A stretch of 64,000 bases of DNA from DASUPK01 sp963744105 (GCA_963744105.1 CAVUSJ010000006.1:248001-312000), one strand, 5' to 3'. Shown: positions 17,032 to 25,632, numbered from the stretch's first letter. A program made the numbers and translations. Notes: generated by a model not told the origin, from the sequence alone.

Positions 17032-17480
17032 CAGGCCGAGAGCGCGTCGAAAATCAGGTTGGCGCCCGGGATCTCACCCGGATTCGGGGCCGCGTGCGAC
17101 CACTTGACGACGCCGTCCTCGATCAGCACCAGGACGCGGTTGCTGATCCCGGCGCCCTCGATCCAGGCGCCGTAGGCCTTGGAGACCTCACCCTTCGGGT
17201 TGAAGTCGGCGAGCAGCGGCATCGTCAGATTGAGCTTCTCCCTGAAGGCCGCGTGGCAGTAGGCGGAGTCCACGCTGATGCCGACGAGCGCGGCTCCCTG
17301 CGCCTCGAGCTCGGAGAGGACCTCCTGGTAGAGGCTGAGCTGGTCGGTGCAGACCGGGCTGAAATCGAGCGGGTAGAAGGCGAGCACGAGCTTGCGCCCG
17401 GCGAAGTCCGAGAGCGAGACATGGTTCCCGTCCTGGTCAGGCAGTGAGAAGTCCGGTGCTTTCGTGCCGGCTTCAATCAC
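17031..17480 (-). CDS. Peroxiredoxin (AhpE/BCP-like)
   Basis: 149-residue thiol peroxidase. The peroxidatic Cys is in FYPLDFSPVCTDQL, equivalent to the PxxxT/SxxC motif. A second Cys occurs in VDSAYCHAAF, and no C-terminal resolving Cys is obvious. The N terminus, KAPDFSLPDQDGNHVSLSDF, is typical. It reduces peroxides using a thiol donor. Start is GTG at 17480. It is coupled to the downstream MBL hydrolase. AhpE-type one-Cys enzymes are common in Actinobacteria. Confidence 0.93.
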   Translation of the reverse strand: MIEAGTKAPDFSLPDQDGNHVSLSDFAGRKLVLAFYPLDFSPVCTDQLSLYQEVLSELEAQGAALVGISVDSAYCHAAFREKLNLTMPLLADFNPKGEVSKAYGAWIEGAGISNRVLVLIEDGVVKWSHAAPNPGEIPGANLIFDALSA

Positions 17481-17495
17481 GCCGTGCGGACGGCC

Positions 17496-17765
17496 CTAAC
17501 GCCGCAGGCCGAGATCCGCGACCAGGGCGCGGTAGCGCTCGAGGTCGTTGTTCTCGAGGTAGCGAAGGATGCGACGGCGCTTGCCGACCATCTTCAGGAG
17601 GCCGCGGCGGGAGTGGTGGTCCTTGCTGTGAGTGCGCAGGTGCTCGGTGAGCTCGTTGATCCGCTCGGTGAGCAGGGCGACCTGGACCTCGGCGGAGCCG
17701 GTGTCCTCGCCCGACCGGCCGTACTTGCCGATCAGCTCCTGCTTTCTGTCTTTCGTCAGCGGCAT
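17496..17765 (-). CDS. rpsO: 30S ribosomal protein S15
   Basis: 89 residues, the usual length. It binds 16S rRNA in the central domain during early 30S assembly. The motifs TGSAEVQVALLTERI, HLRTHSKDHHSRRGLL and GKRRRILRYL are unmistakable. It is last in the rimP-to-rpsO series. In many Actinobacteria pnp follows directly; here five other genes and about 2.5 kb intervene. Confidence 0.98.
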   Translation of the reverse strand: MPLTKDRKQELIGKYGRSGEDTGSAEVQVALLTERINELTEHLRTHSKDHHSRRGLLKMVGKRRRILRYLENNDLERYRALVADLGLRR

Positions 17766-17794
17766 CGGCGCAACAGGGTAGCGATCCCCCGCCG

Positions 17795-18685
17795 TCAGGC
17801 GCGGTTCTCGTACTTCCCGCAGATCTCACGCGCCTCGGCGACGTCCCGGTGCATCTGGGCGATCAGATCCTCGACGCTTGGGAACCGCTTCTCGCCCCTC
17901 AGGCGGCTGACGAAGGCGACCCGGAGGTTCTGCCCGTAGAGGTCGCCGTCGAAGTCGAGCAGGAAGGACTCGATCAGCAGGCCGCGGCCGGTCTCAAAGG
18001 TCGGGCGGATCCCGACGTTGACCGCCGCCGGGTGGCCGTTGGCGAACGCCGCGTAGACGCCGTGGCCCGGGACGACCAGCCGGTCGTCGGGGACGAGGTT
18101 GGCGGTCGGGAAGCCGAGCTCCCTGCCTCGCTGGTCTCCCTCCACCACCTTCCCCTCGAGCATGAAGGGGGCACCGAGGCAGCGCATCGCCGCGTCGACC
18201 TCGCCGGCGGCGACCAGTGCGCGCACCCGCGTGGACGACACGGTCTCGCCGTCCACCTCGACCAGCGGGACGACGCGCGTCTCGAACTCGTCGCGGCTCG
18301 CCAGCATCTCGGGGTCACCCTTCGCCCTGGCGCCGAAGCGGAAGTTCTCCCCCACCGAGACCTTCTTGGCTCCGAGCTGCTCGACGAGGATCTGCGAGAT
18401 GAAGTCCTCGGCCGGGATCTTCATGAACTCCTTGTCGAATGGGATGACGACGAGCTCATCGACGCCCAGCCCGTCGATCACGTCGCGCTTCACGTCGAAG
18501 GGCATGATCAGCTTCGGCGCGGCATCGGGGTTGATCACGCTGAGCGGATGCGGGTCGAAGGTGAGGACCGTGTCCGCCTCGTCGATCACGGCCTGATGGC
18601 CCTTGTGGACGCCGTCAAAGACGCCGATCGCCACGTGGCGGTCGCGCGGGGTCGCGTCGGGGAGCTTGGTGACCTTGATGCTCAT
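17795..18685 (-). CDS. ribF: Bifunctional riboflavin kinase/FAD synthetase
   Basis: 296 residues. The N-terminal FMN adenylyltransferase domain has AIGVFDGVHKGHQAVI and FDPHPLSVI. The middle carries VGENFRFG and STRVRALVAAGEVD. The C-terminal flavokinase domain has GRELGFPTANL with the PTAN motif and AAVNVGIRPTF. It converts riboflavin to FMN and FAD. The N terminus is slightly shorter than usual between GHQAVI and the DPHP motif. It overlaps truB by four bases (ATGA). The truB-ribF-rpsO order is classic. Confidence 0.97.
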   Translation of the reverse strand: MSIKVTKLPDATPRDRHVAIGVFDGVHKGHQAVIDEADTVLTFDPHPLSVINPDAAPKLIMPFDVKRDVIDGLGVDELVVIPFDKEFMKIPAEDFISQILVEQLGAKKVSVGENFRFGARAKGDPEMLASRDEFETRVVPLVEVDGETVSSTRVRALVAAGEVDAAMRCLGAPFMLEGKVVEGDQRGRELGFPTANLVPDDRLVVPGHGVYAAFANGHPAAVNVGIRPTFETGRGLLIESFLLDFDGDLYGQNLRVAFVSRLRGEKRFPSVEDLIAQMHRDVAEAREICGKYENRA

Positions 18686-19485
18686 ACGAGGACGACTTCG
18701 GGCCGTAGATTCTCTCCATCCGGGCGCGCGATTGCGATCAGGCGGCCGTTGTGGGTCAGGCGAACGTGCTCCGGTGGCACGTCGAATGGCTCCGTCACCG
18801 GTCTGCCGTGGCTCACCGCCGTCGCCTCCTGCTGGTCGAGCAGCCGCTCGGGCAGGAACGAGACCAGCTCCTCGGCCGTGACCTCGACCGGGTCGCCCTC
18901 AGGGACCCCCAGTCCGCCGACGGCCGTGCGGCGAAGCGATTCGCAGTAGGCGTCATCGAGCGTCTCGATCAGCGTGCGGATGTAGGTGCCCGATGAGCAC
19001 TCGATCTCGAACGTCGCCCGCTCGCCATCGCTCTCGAGCAGCTCGGCTCGGTGCACCACCACCGTCCGGGTCGGCGTCTCCACCGACTCGCCGCGGTGAG
19101 CCTTCCGGTAGAGCCGCTCGCCGTCGACCTTGACCGCCGAGGTCATCGGCACCTGCTGCTCGATCTCGCCCGTGGGGAGCACGAGCCGCTCGGGGATTCG
19201 GCCCGTCTCCTCGAGCTCGCCGTCCGGATCCCCGGTCGAGGAGCGCCAGCCGAGCCGGGCGGTCGCGACGTAGGTCTTCGGCAGCTCGAGCAGGAAGCGC
19301 TGCAGGCGGGTGCCGCGCCCCAGGAGCACGACCAGCAATCCGGTCGCGAAGGGGTCGAGGGTGCCGGCGTGGCCGACCTTCCCGCCGCGCTCCCGCCGGA
19401 TCCCCGCCACCACGTCGTGAGAGGTGACGCCGGCCGGCTTGTCCACCAGCAGGCCCCCGGCGGGGGTCGGCTCCCCTCCGTTCAC
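18682..19485 (-). CDS. truB: tRNA pseudouridine(55) synthase
   Basis: 267 residues. Makes pseudouridine 55 in the T loop of tRNAs. LLVDKPAGVTSHDVV and HAGTLDPFATGLLVVLLG contain motif I and the catalytic Asp. SAVKVDGERLYRKAHRGE is also conserved, and CSSGTYIRTLIETL is motif III. A short C-terminal PUA-like tail ends in NLRPEVVLV. Start is GTG at 19485, seven bases after nrnA; the stop overlaps ribF. Confidence 0.97.
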   Translation of the reverse strand: MNGGEPTPAGGLLVDKPAGVTSHDVVAGIRRERGGKVGHAGTLDPFATGLLVVLLGRGTRLQRFLLELPKTYVATARLGWRSSTGDPDGELEETGRIPERLVLPTGEIEQQVPMTSAVKVDGERLYRKAHRGESVETPTRTVVVHRAELLESDGERATFEIECSSGTYIRTLIETLDDAYCESLRRTAVGGLGVPEGDPVEVTAEELVSFLPERLLDQQEATAVSHGRPVTEPFDVPPEHVRLTHNGRLIAIARPDGENLRPEVVLV

Positions 19486-19492
19486 GGCTCGC

Positions 19493-20497
19493 CTAGGTGT
19501 CGAGCTGGGAGTCGATCTCGGCGATCAGGAACTCGACTACCTGTTCATACGGCAGGTCGGTCCCGAATCCGGCGGCGCGGCGGTGCCCGCCTCCGCCGTG
19601 GACGCGGGCGATCGCGGAGACGTCGACGCTGCCGTCGGTGGAGCGCATGCTCACCTTGCGGGCCGCGCGGCCTCCCTCACCCTGATCGCGGACGACCGCC
19701 GCGGCCGCGGTGCCGTCGATCGTGCGGAGGTGGTCGATGACCCCTTCGGTGAGTGCCTCGCTGGCGCCGGTCGCGGCGTAGTCGTCACCGGAGATATAGG
19801 TGACGGCGAGGCGGCCGTCGTCGAGCAGCTCGATCTTCTCGAGGGCGTGCGCCAGAAGCTTGAGCTTCTCGATCGGCGCGTGCTCGTAGAGCCGCCGGTA
19901 GACGTCGTTCACCTCCACGCCGACTTCGATCAGCCCGGCGGCCATCCGGTGCGAGCGCGCGTCGGTGTTCTCGTACATGAACTTGCCCGTGTCGGTGACC
20001 AGTGCGACATAGAGGGCGTTGGCCATCTCGGGGGTCAGCTGCACTCCCAGCAGTCCGGCCAGGTCGTAGACGATCTCCGCCGTACAGGAGGCGTCGACGT
20101 CGATGAGGTTGACGCTGCCGAAGCGGGTGTTGTCGTGGTGGTGATCGATGTTGATCACCTTGTTGTCGCCGTTCTTCAGGAAGTCGACGGGCATCCGGTC
20201 GATGTTCCCGCAGTCCAGAAAGACCACGATGCGATCGCTGACGTCGGCCGGCGGCTCGTGGAAGACCTCGTCGAGGGGCAGGAAGCGGTACTCGACCGGC
20301 AGCGGGAACTCCTTGGCCGCGAGGAACATCACGGAGTCCTTGCCGAGCGCCTCGAGGATCCGCTGGGTCGCGAGCAGAGACCCGAGGGCGTCGCCATCCG
20401 GGTTCTCATGCGTGGTCAGCAGGAACCGCTCACCCGCTCGAATTTCCTCTGCGACTAGGTCCAGGTCGCGGGTCAAGACTTCGGTCTGCCCCGTCAT
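19493..20497 (-). CDS. nrnA: DHH-family nanoRNase/pAp phosphatase NrnA
   Basis: 334 residues. It degrades 2-5-mer RNA and dephosphorylates pAp, replacing Orn in RNA turnover. The DHH motifs are ENPDGDALGSLLA, VFLDCGN, NIDHHHDNT and LVTDTGKFMY. The DHHA1 domain has GGGHRRAAGF. The ATG overlaps the rbfA stop (ATGA). Position between rbfA and truB is typical for Gram-positive and actinobacterial operons. Confidence 0.95.
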   Translation of the reverse strand: MTGQTEVLTRDLDLVAEEIRAGERFLLTTHENPDGDALGSLLATQRILEALGKDSVMFLAAKEFPLPVEYRFLPLDEVFHEPPADVSDRIVVFLDCGNIDRMPVDFLKNGDNKVINIDHHHDNTRFGSVNLIDVDASCTAEIVYDLAGLLGVQLTPEMANALYVALVTDTGKFMYENTDARSHRMAAGLIEVGVEVNDVYRRLYEHAPIEKLKLLAHALEKIELLDDGRLAVTYISGDDYAATGASEALTEGVIDHLRTIDGTAAAAVVRDQGEGGRAARKVSMRSTDGSVDVSAIARVHGGGGHRRAAGFGTDLPYEQVVEFLIAEIDSQLDT

Positions 20498-20829
20498 TCG
20501 TCCTCGAGCAGGCGCGTGATGCGATCTCCGCGCTCCACCGTCTCGTCGTACTCGAAGCTCAAAGTCGGCGTCCGCTTCATGCGCATCCCGCTCGCGATCT
20601 TCGACTGCAGCACTCCGTGGGAGGAGCGCAACCCGGCGAGCGAGTTGGCCCGATCCTCCTCGGAGCCGAGCACGCTGACGTAGACGCGCGCAGCACGCAG
20701 GTCGGGAGAGGTGTCGACATCGGTCACGGTCACGAATCCGATTCTCGGGTCCTTCAGCTCCGTTGTGATCGCATCCGCGAGGATCTCTCGAATCGCCTCG
20801 TTGACGCGCCTCATCCGGGCGGTCCCCAT
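20494..20829 (-). CDS. rbfA: 30S ribosome-binding factor RbfA
   Basis: 111 residues. A KH-fold protein that helps mature the 5' end of 16S rRNA. RMRRVNEAIREILADAIT, ELKDPRIGFVTVTDVDTS, LRAARVYVSVLG and LSFEYDETVERGDRI are all family hallmarks. It follows the DUF503 gene by 64 bases and overlaps nrnA by four. Confidence 0.97.
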   Translation of the reverse strand: MGTARMRRVNEAIREILADAITTELKDPRIGFVTVTDVDTSPDLRAARVYVSVLGSEEDRANSLAGLRSSHGVLQSKIASGMRMKRTPTLSFEYDETVERGDRITRLLEDE

Positions 20830-20893
20830 CGGTCGGCGACGATAACAGCCGAACGTAAGCGGCAGTCAGGCCGCCCTAATCGCCGGGCACGAC

Positions 20894-21193
20894 TCAGCCG
20901 CGAATGTCATGCAAGCTGAGCAGGTCCCGCTCGAACGAGCAGCCGTCGGGGACGCGGCTCTCGACGAAGCGGACCAGACCGTCGGCGCGATCCGACACGC
21001 CGCCATCACCGACAAGCGCGCAGAGCAGGGTCGAGCGCTGCCACTTGTCGTGCCCCTCGATCTCCGCAACCGATGCGCCGAAGCGCCGGCGGAGCGAATC
21101 CTTCAGCGACTTGACGAGCTTGCGCTTGCCCTTCAGGTCCTGAACTTCGCCGAAATGCAGGCGAATCTCGATGAGCTCGACGAAGGCCGTCAC
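20894..21193 (-). CDS. DUF503-family protein (YlxP-like)
   Basis: 99 residues. The pattern LIEIRLHFGEVQDLKGKRK, LKDSLRRRFGASVAEIEGHDKWQRSTLL is the DUF503 signature. Members sit between infB and rbfA in Gram-positive and actinobacterial genomes, exactly as here, and have been linked to ribosome assembly. The molecular role is not established. Start is GTG at 21193, four bases after the infB stop. Confidence 0.92.
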   Translation of the reverse strand: MTAFVELIEIRLHFGEVQDLKGKRKLVKSLKDSLRRRFGASVAEIEGHDKWQRSTLLCALVGDGGVSDRADGLVRFVESRVPDGCSFERDLLSLHDIRG

Positions 21194-21197
21194 CGGC

Positions 21198-23438
21198 CTA
21201 CTCGAGGGTCTTCTCGACCTGCCTGGTCTCGAAGAACTCGAGGACGTCGCCCTCCTTCACGTCGGCGAAGCCGTCCAGCACGATGCCGCACTCCTGGCCC
21301 TCGTCGACCTCGGCGACGTCGTCCTTGAAGCGGCGCAGCGAGCCGACCTTGCCGGTCCAGATGATGGTGCCGTCGCGGACCAGGCGCACGCTGGCGCCGC
21401 GGGTGACCTTGCCGTCGGTGACCTGGCAGCCGGCGATCGTGCCGACTCGGGAGGCCTTGAAGGTCTGCTTGACCTCGGCCTGGCCGAGATCCTCCTCGAC
21501 CTCCTCGGGCTCGAGCATGCCCTCCATCGCGGCCCTGAGCTCCTCGGTGACCTTGTAGATGACGGTGTAGGTGCGGATGTCCACGCCCTCGCGCTCCGCG
21601 GCGCGGCGGGCGTCGGCGAGCGGCCGAACGTTGAAACCGATGATCACCGCGTCGGAGGCGGCGGCAAGCATCACGTCGGACTCGTTGATCCCGCCCGTCT
21701 GGGCGTGGATGACGTTGACCGGCACCTGCTCCTGCGGCAGCTTCGCGATCTCGTCCTCGAGCGCCTCCAGTGAGCCCGAGACGTCGGCCTTGAGGACGAT
21801 GTTGAGCTCCTTGAGCCGGCCCTCGCTGGCGCGCTGGAAGACCTCTTCCAGGGTGACCTTGCGCGCCTGCCGCCGGGCGAGCTGCTCGGTCTTGAGCCGC
21901 GTCTCGCGCTCCTGCGCGAGCGAGCGTGCCTTGCGCTCGTTCTCGACGACCTGGACGTGCTCGCCGGCTTCGCTCACGCCGTCGAAGCCGAGTACCTCTA
22001 CAGGCGTCCCGGGGGTTGCCTCATTCACCCGCTCGCCCTTGTCGTCGAGCATCGCCCGGACCTTGCCCCAGACCGGGCCGGCGACGATCGCATCGCCGAC
22101 GCGGAGCGTGCCGCGCTGAACCAGGACACCGGTCACGGGACCGCGGCCTGGATCGAGCTCGGCCTCCACGACGGTGCCGGAGGCGGGAGCGTTGGGATTG
22201 GCACCCAGTTCCTCGAGGTCGGTGACCAGCGTGATCATCTCGAGCAGGTTGTCGAGGCCGTCCTTGGTCTTCGCCGAGACGTCGGCGTAGACCGTGTCCC
22301 CGCCCCACTCCTCGGGATTCAGTTCGTGCTGAGCAAGCTCGGTGCGGACGCGGTTGGGATCCGCGCCCTCCTTGTCGACCTTGTTGACGGCGACCAGGAT
22401 CGGCACGCCGGCGGCGCGCGCGTGATCGATCGCCTCGACGGTCTGCGGCATGACGCCGTCGTCCGCGGCGACGACGATCACCGCGACGTCGGTGACGCTC
22501 GCGCCGCGGGCGCGCATCGCCGTGAAGGCCTCGTGGCCCGGCGTGTCCAGGAAGGTGAGCGTCTTGCCGTCGTGGTTGACCTGGTACGCGCCGATGTGCT
22601 GGGTGATCCCCCCGGCCTCGCCCTCCGCCACCTGGGTCTGCCGGATCGCGTCGAGCAGAGAGGTCTTGCCGTGGTCGACATGACCCATCACGGTGACGAC
22701 GGGCGGGCGGTCGACGAGGTCGCCCTCGTCGTCCTCCTCGACCACCGGTGCCTCGACCTCCTCTTCGGCGGCCGTGACGATCTCGATCTTGCGGTCGAAC
22801 TCCTTGGCGATCGACTCGACGGACTCGTCGGTGAGGGTCTGGGTGAGCGTCGCCATCTCACCCTCCTTCATCAAGGCCTTGATCACCTCCGCGGCAGACA
22901 GTCCCAAGCTCTCGGCGACCTCGCGGACAGTGGCCCCGGAATTGACCTTGATCGCCGGCTGCTCCTCCGGCTGCTTCAGCTCCCTGTCGGAGGGCTCCTC
23001 CAACAGCGGACGCCTGCGACGCCCGCCGCGGCGGCGCGGTGGCCGCGGCGGCGGCTGGGTCTTGGCGATGTGGTCGCGGCGGGCGGCCTGCGAGTCGATC
23101 ACGACGCGGCGGCGCTTCTTGGACGGGCCCTTCTTGGCAGGAGCCGATGCCCCGTCTCCGGCGGGCTTCGCTTCCGCCTTCTGAGCCCCGTCGGCCTTGG
23201 CGGCCGGCGCCTTCTGGGCAGGCTTCGCGGACCGGGCCGCCTTCGGCGCGGCCTTGGTCGCGGTCGCCGTCGCTGAGCCGCCGTCGCCCGAGCCCTTCAG
23301 CGCGGCGAGGGCGTCGGACTCCTCGACGCTCGACTGAGCGGCCTTGGCTTCGACGCCGGCAGCCTTCAGCTTCGCAAGGAGCTCCTTGCTGGTCAGGCCC
23401 TGGGCCTTGGCGATCTCGTGTACGCGCTTCTTCGCCAC
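21198..23438 (-). CDS. infB: Translation initiation factor IF-2
   Basis: 746-residue GTPase that places initiator tRNA in the 30S P site. An N-terminal IF2_N-like segment (VHEIAKAQGLTSKELLAKL) is followed by a low-complexity Ala/Lys/Pro linker and a very basic patch (PPRPPRRRGGRRRRPL). A second IF2_N-like helix bundle (ATVREVAESLGLSAAEVIKAL) precedes the G domain: GHVDHGKTSLLD (G1), GGITQHIGAYQV (G2), DTPGHEAF (G3), VNKVDKEG (G4). The beta-barrel domains II to IV follow. Start is GTG, sharing its first base with the nusA stop. Confidence 0.98.
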   Translation of the reverse strand: MAKKRVHEIAKAQGLTSKELLAKLKAAGVEAKAAQSSVEESDALAALKGSGDGGSATATATKAAPKAARSAKPAQKAPAAKADGAQKAEAKPAGDGASAPAKKGPSKKRRRVVIDSQAARRDHIAKTQPPPRPPRRRGGRRRRPLLEEPSDRELKQPEEQPAIKVNSGATVREVAESLGLSAAEVIKALMKEGEMATLTQTLTDESVESIAKEFDRKIEIVTAAEEEVEAPVVEEDDEGDLVDRPPVVTVMGHVDHGKTSLLDAIRQTQVAEGEAGGITQHIGAYQVNHDGKTLTFLDTPGHEAFTAMRARGASVTDVAVIVVAADDGVMPQTVEAIDHARAAGVPILVAVNKVDKEGADPNRVRTELAQHELNPEEWGGDTVYADVSAKTKDGLDNLLEMITLVTDLEELGANPNAPASGTVVEAELDPGRGPVTGVLVQRGTLRVGDAIVAGPVWGKVRAMLDDKGERVNEATPGTPVEVLGFDGVSEAGEHVQVVENERKARSLAQERETRLKTEQLARRQARKVTLEEVFQRASEGRLKELNIVLKADVSGSLEALEDEIAKLPQEQVPVNVIHAQTGGINESDVMLAAASDAVIIGFNVRPLADARRAAEREGVDIRTYTVIYKVTEELRAAMEGMLEPEEVEEDLGQAEVKQTFKASRVGTIAGCQVTDGKVTRGASVRLVRDGTIIWTGKVGSLRRFKDDVAEVDEGQECGIVLDGFADVKEGDVLEFFETRQVEKTLE

Positions 23439-25060
23439 TACTCGCTCGCCTGCTCCTCACCGGCCGCCACGGGCTCCTCTGCCTCGAGGGCGTCGCCGTC
23501 CTCGGAGGACTCCGTCGATCCGCCCTGGGCACTCTCGCCATCGGACTCGGGCTCCAGGTTCTGCTCGGGACCCTCGGCCTCCTCACCCTCGTCGGGCACG
23601 GTCTCTTCCTCCTGCTCGGCCTCAGGCTCGGCGTTCTCGTCGAACTGGCTCTCGGCCTTCTCAACGATTGTCTTGACCTCGGCGTCGTCAGCGTCCGTGT
23701 TGGACAGCGTCGCGACCTCCTCGTCGGAGAGCGGGCCGAGCACCGCGACCTGGTTGGTGCTGAACCGGGAGAGCGCCTGGTGCTGCGGCAGGCCGCAGAA
23801 CTGCGAGCCCTGCAGGGCCGCGTTCGGGCAGCGGCGACCGGTGGTCATGACGGCCATGCAGCGGCCGTCGGCGGCCTCCTCGCCCTCGTACTCGATGTCG
23901 TCCTCCTGCTGCGCGAAATCCGTCTCGGAGGTGATGTCCACCTTCCAGCCGGTGAGACGCGCTGCGAGGCGGGCGTTCTGGCCGTCCCGCCCGATTGCCA
24001 GCGAGAGCTGGTCGTCGGGGACGATGACCGTGGCCTCCTTGGTCTCGTCATCCACGAGCACCTCACGGACGCGCGCCGGGGAGAGCGCCTTCGCTACGAA
24101 GCGGGCGGGCTCCTCGTTGTAAGGGATGATGTCGATCTTCTCGCCGCGCAGCTCCGAGACGACCATGCGGACGCGCGAGCCTCGCGGCCCGACGCAGGCG
24201 CCCACCGGATCGACTCCGTCGGCGTGCGAGACGACGGCGATCTTCGAGCGCCAGCCCGGCTCGCGGGCGACACCGGTGATCTCCACCAGCTTGTCGGCGA
24301 TCTCCGGGACCTCCAGCTCGAAGAGCTTCTTGATCAGCTCGGGATTGCGGCGCGAGACGACGATGCTCGGGCCCTTGGTGTCGGCCGAGACGTCGGTGAT
24401 CACGGCCTTGACGCGCATGCCGTGGTCGTAGCGCTCGTTGTAGACCTGCTCGGAGCGAGGCAGCAGAGCTTCGACGCGCTCGCGGAGCTGGACCAGCGTG
24501 TAGCGGTTGTCGGACTGCTGGATGATCCCGGTGACCAGCTCGCCGACGCGGTCCTTGTACTCCTCGAACATCATGCCCCGCTCGGCCTCGCGGATCCGCT
24601 GGAGGATCACCTGCTTGGCCGTCTGGGCAGCGATGCGACCGAAGTCGTCCGGGGTGACGTCCTGGGTCTTGATCTGGTCGCTGTAGGGCTGGAGGCGCTC
24701 GGGCTCGAGCTCCTCCTCCTCGGGCTCGCGCCGCTCGCCGGTCTCCGGGTCAATGGTCGGGCCGGCTGTCTGGATCTCCGGGACGGGCTCGCCGGCCGCC
24801 TCGGCGGCCTCGGCGGCCTGCAGCTGCTCCTCGAATTGCTCGTCGAGCAGCCTCTTCTCGAGATCCTCGGGCACGATCAGCTCGTAGACGCGGAAGTCCG
24901 CGCTCGAGTGGTCGAGCTCGACCTTCGCGTACTTGGCCGCGCCCGGGGTCTTCTTGTAAGCCGAGAGCAGGGCGTCCTGCAGGGCATCCATCAGCGTGTC
25001 CGCCGCGATGCCCTTCTCCTGCTCGAGCATCTTCACGGCATCGACGATCTCCTGGGTCAT
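23438..25060 (-). CDS. nusA: Transcription factor NusA with C-terminal Cys3His extension
   Basis: 540 residues. It modulates RNA polymerase pausing, termination and antitermination. The N-terminal RNAP-binding domain carries an acidic Glu/Pro-rich insertion around residues 75-130. S1 (VGELVTGIIQQSDNRYTLVQ) and two KH domains (DPVGACVGPRGSRVR, LSLAIGRDGQNARLAARL) follow, ending near residue 390. After this comes an unusual tail: RCMAVMTTGRRC-PNAALQGSQFCG with Cys 401, 411, 422 and His 427, then about 110 acidic residues. NusA normally ends after KH2 in Actinobacteria. The ATG overlaps the rimP stop. A ylxR gene, usual between nusA and infB, is missing. Confidence 0.96.
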   Translation of the reverse strand: MTQEIVDAVKMLEQEKGIAADTLMDALQDALLSAYKKTPGAAKYAKVELDHSSADFRVYELIVPEDLEKRLLDEQFEEQLQAAEAAEAAGEPVPEIQTAGPTIDPETGERREPEEEELEPERLQPYSDQIKTQDVTPDDFGRIAAQTAKQVILQRIREAERGMMFEEYKDRVGELVTGIIQQSDNRYTLVQLRERVEALLPRSEQVYNERYDHGMRVKAVITDVSADTKGPSIVVSRRNPELIKKLFELEVPEIADKLVEITGVAREPGWRSKIAVVSHADGVDPVGACVGPRGSRVRMVVSELRGEKIDIIPYNEEPARFVAKALSPARVREVLVDDETKEATVIVPDDQLSLAIGRDGQNARLAARLTGWKVDITSETDFAQQEDDIEYEGEEAADGRCMAVMTTGRRCPNAALQGSQFCGLPQHQALSRFSTNQVAVLGPLSDEEVATLSNTDADDAEVKTIVEKAESQFDENAEPEAEQEEETVPDEGEEAEGPEQNLEPESDGESAQGGSTESSEDGDALEAEEPVAAGEEQASE

Positions 25061-25497
25061 GCGACCTCCTCCTCCGGGACAAGATTTGAACGGCGAACGC
25101 TCTGCAGTGGGATGGTGACCGCGCCGTCTGGGGCCTCGACGCTGAGGCGCTCGTCATCGGCGGCGGTCAGGGTTCCGGTGAAACTGTGCCGGCCCGCGAT
25201 CTCCTCGCTCGTCTTGACACGAACGCGGTTGCCGAGGAACCGCCGGTAGTGCTCGGGCTTGGTCAGTGGACGCTCGGGACCGGGCGAAGAGACCTCCAAA
25301 GACCAGTCCTCGAGAAGATCCCGGAGCACTCCGGTGACCCGCTCGCACAAGGCGATGTCCACCCCGTCGGAGCTGTCGATCACGAGCCGCAGCCGCTCGG
25401 CGGCCGGGCGCTCGAGCGCGAGCAGCTCGACGTCCGGCTCCTGATCTACGAGCCGAGTCTCGATGTTTTCCTGGATCTGCTGCAGTTCTCTGTCCAT
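25057..25497 (-). CDS. rimP: Ribosome maturation factor RimP
   Basis: About 146 residues. Needed for 30S maturation. The family regions are visible: LRLVIDSSDGVDIALCERV, DLLEDWSLEVSSPGPERPL with the SPG.RPL signature, KPEHYRRFLGNRVRVKT and a C-terminal Sm-like domain. The ATG at 25497 was chosen; an upstream TTG would start inside the U-run of the leader terminator. No convincing Shine-Dalgarno sequence precedes either start. It is the first gene of the rimP-nusA-infB operon and overlaps nusA by four bases. Confidence 0.95.
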   Translation of the reverse strand: MDRELQQIQENIETRLVDQEPDVELLALERPAAERLRLVIDSSDGVDIALCERVTGVLRDLLEDWSLEVSSPGPERPLTKPEHYRRFLGNRVRVKTSEEIAGRHSFTGTLTAADDERLSVEAPDGAVTIPLQSVRRSNLVPEEEVA

Positions 25498-25507
25498 TCG
25501 TAGGCCC

Positions 25508-25532
25508 AAAAAAAGGCGGGCGCTCGCCCACC
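25508..25532 (-). terminator. Intrinsic terminator in the rimP leader (candidate attenuator)
   Basis: On the minus strand GGTGGGC (25532-25526), loop GAGC, GCCCGCC (25521-25515), then seven T residues (25514-25508). It lies between the promoter at 25573-25602 and the rimP ATG, only ten bases before that ATG. No minus-strand gene ends upstream, so its likely role is premature termination of the rimP-nusA-infB transcript. An upstream ACCTTT at 25558-25553 can pair with AAAGGT (25536-25531), which includes the first bases of the terminator stem. Confidence 0.75.
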
Positions 25533-25572
25533 TTTCGACACGCGGTTAGGTGCGAAAAAAGGTTCCTGGGCG

Positions 25573-25602
25573 AGTATAGCCCTGGTATTGACCCGCGTCC
25601 AA
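25573..25602 (-). promoter_or_regulatory. Promoter of the rimP-nusA-infB operon
   Basis: Minus strand TTGGAC (25602-25597), 18 bp spacer, TATACT (25578-25573). The predicted start near 25566 gives a leader of about 70 bases that contains the terminator hairpin. Confidence 0.7.
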
Positions 25603-25632
25603 GCGTGCGGCGGGGCTGGGAGAATCAGCTGG

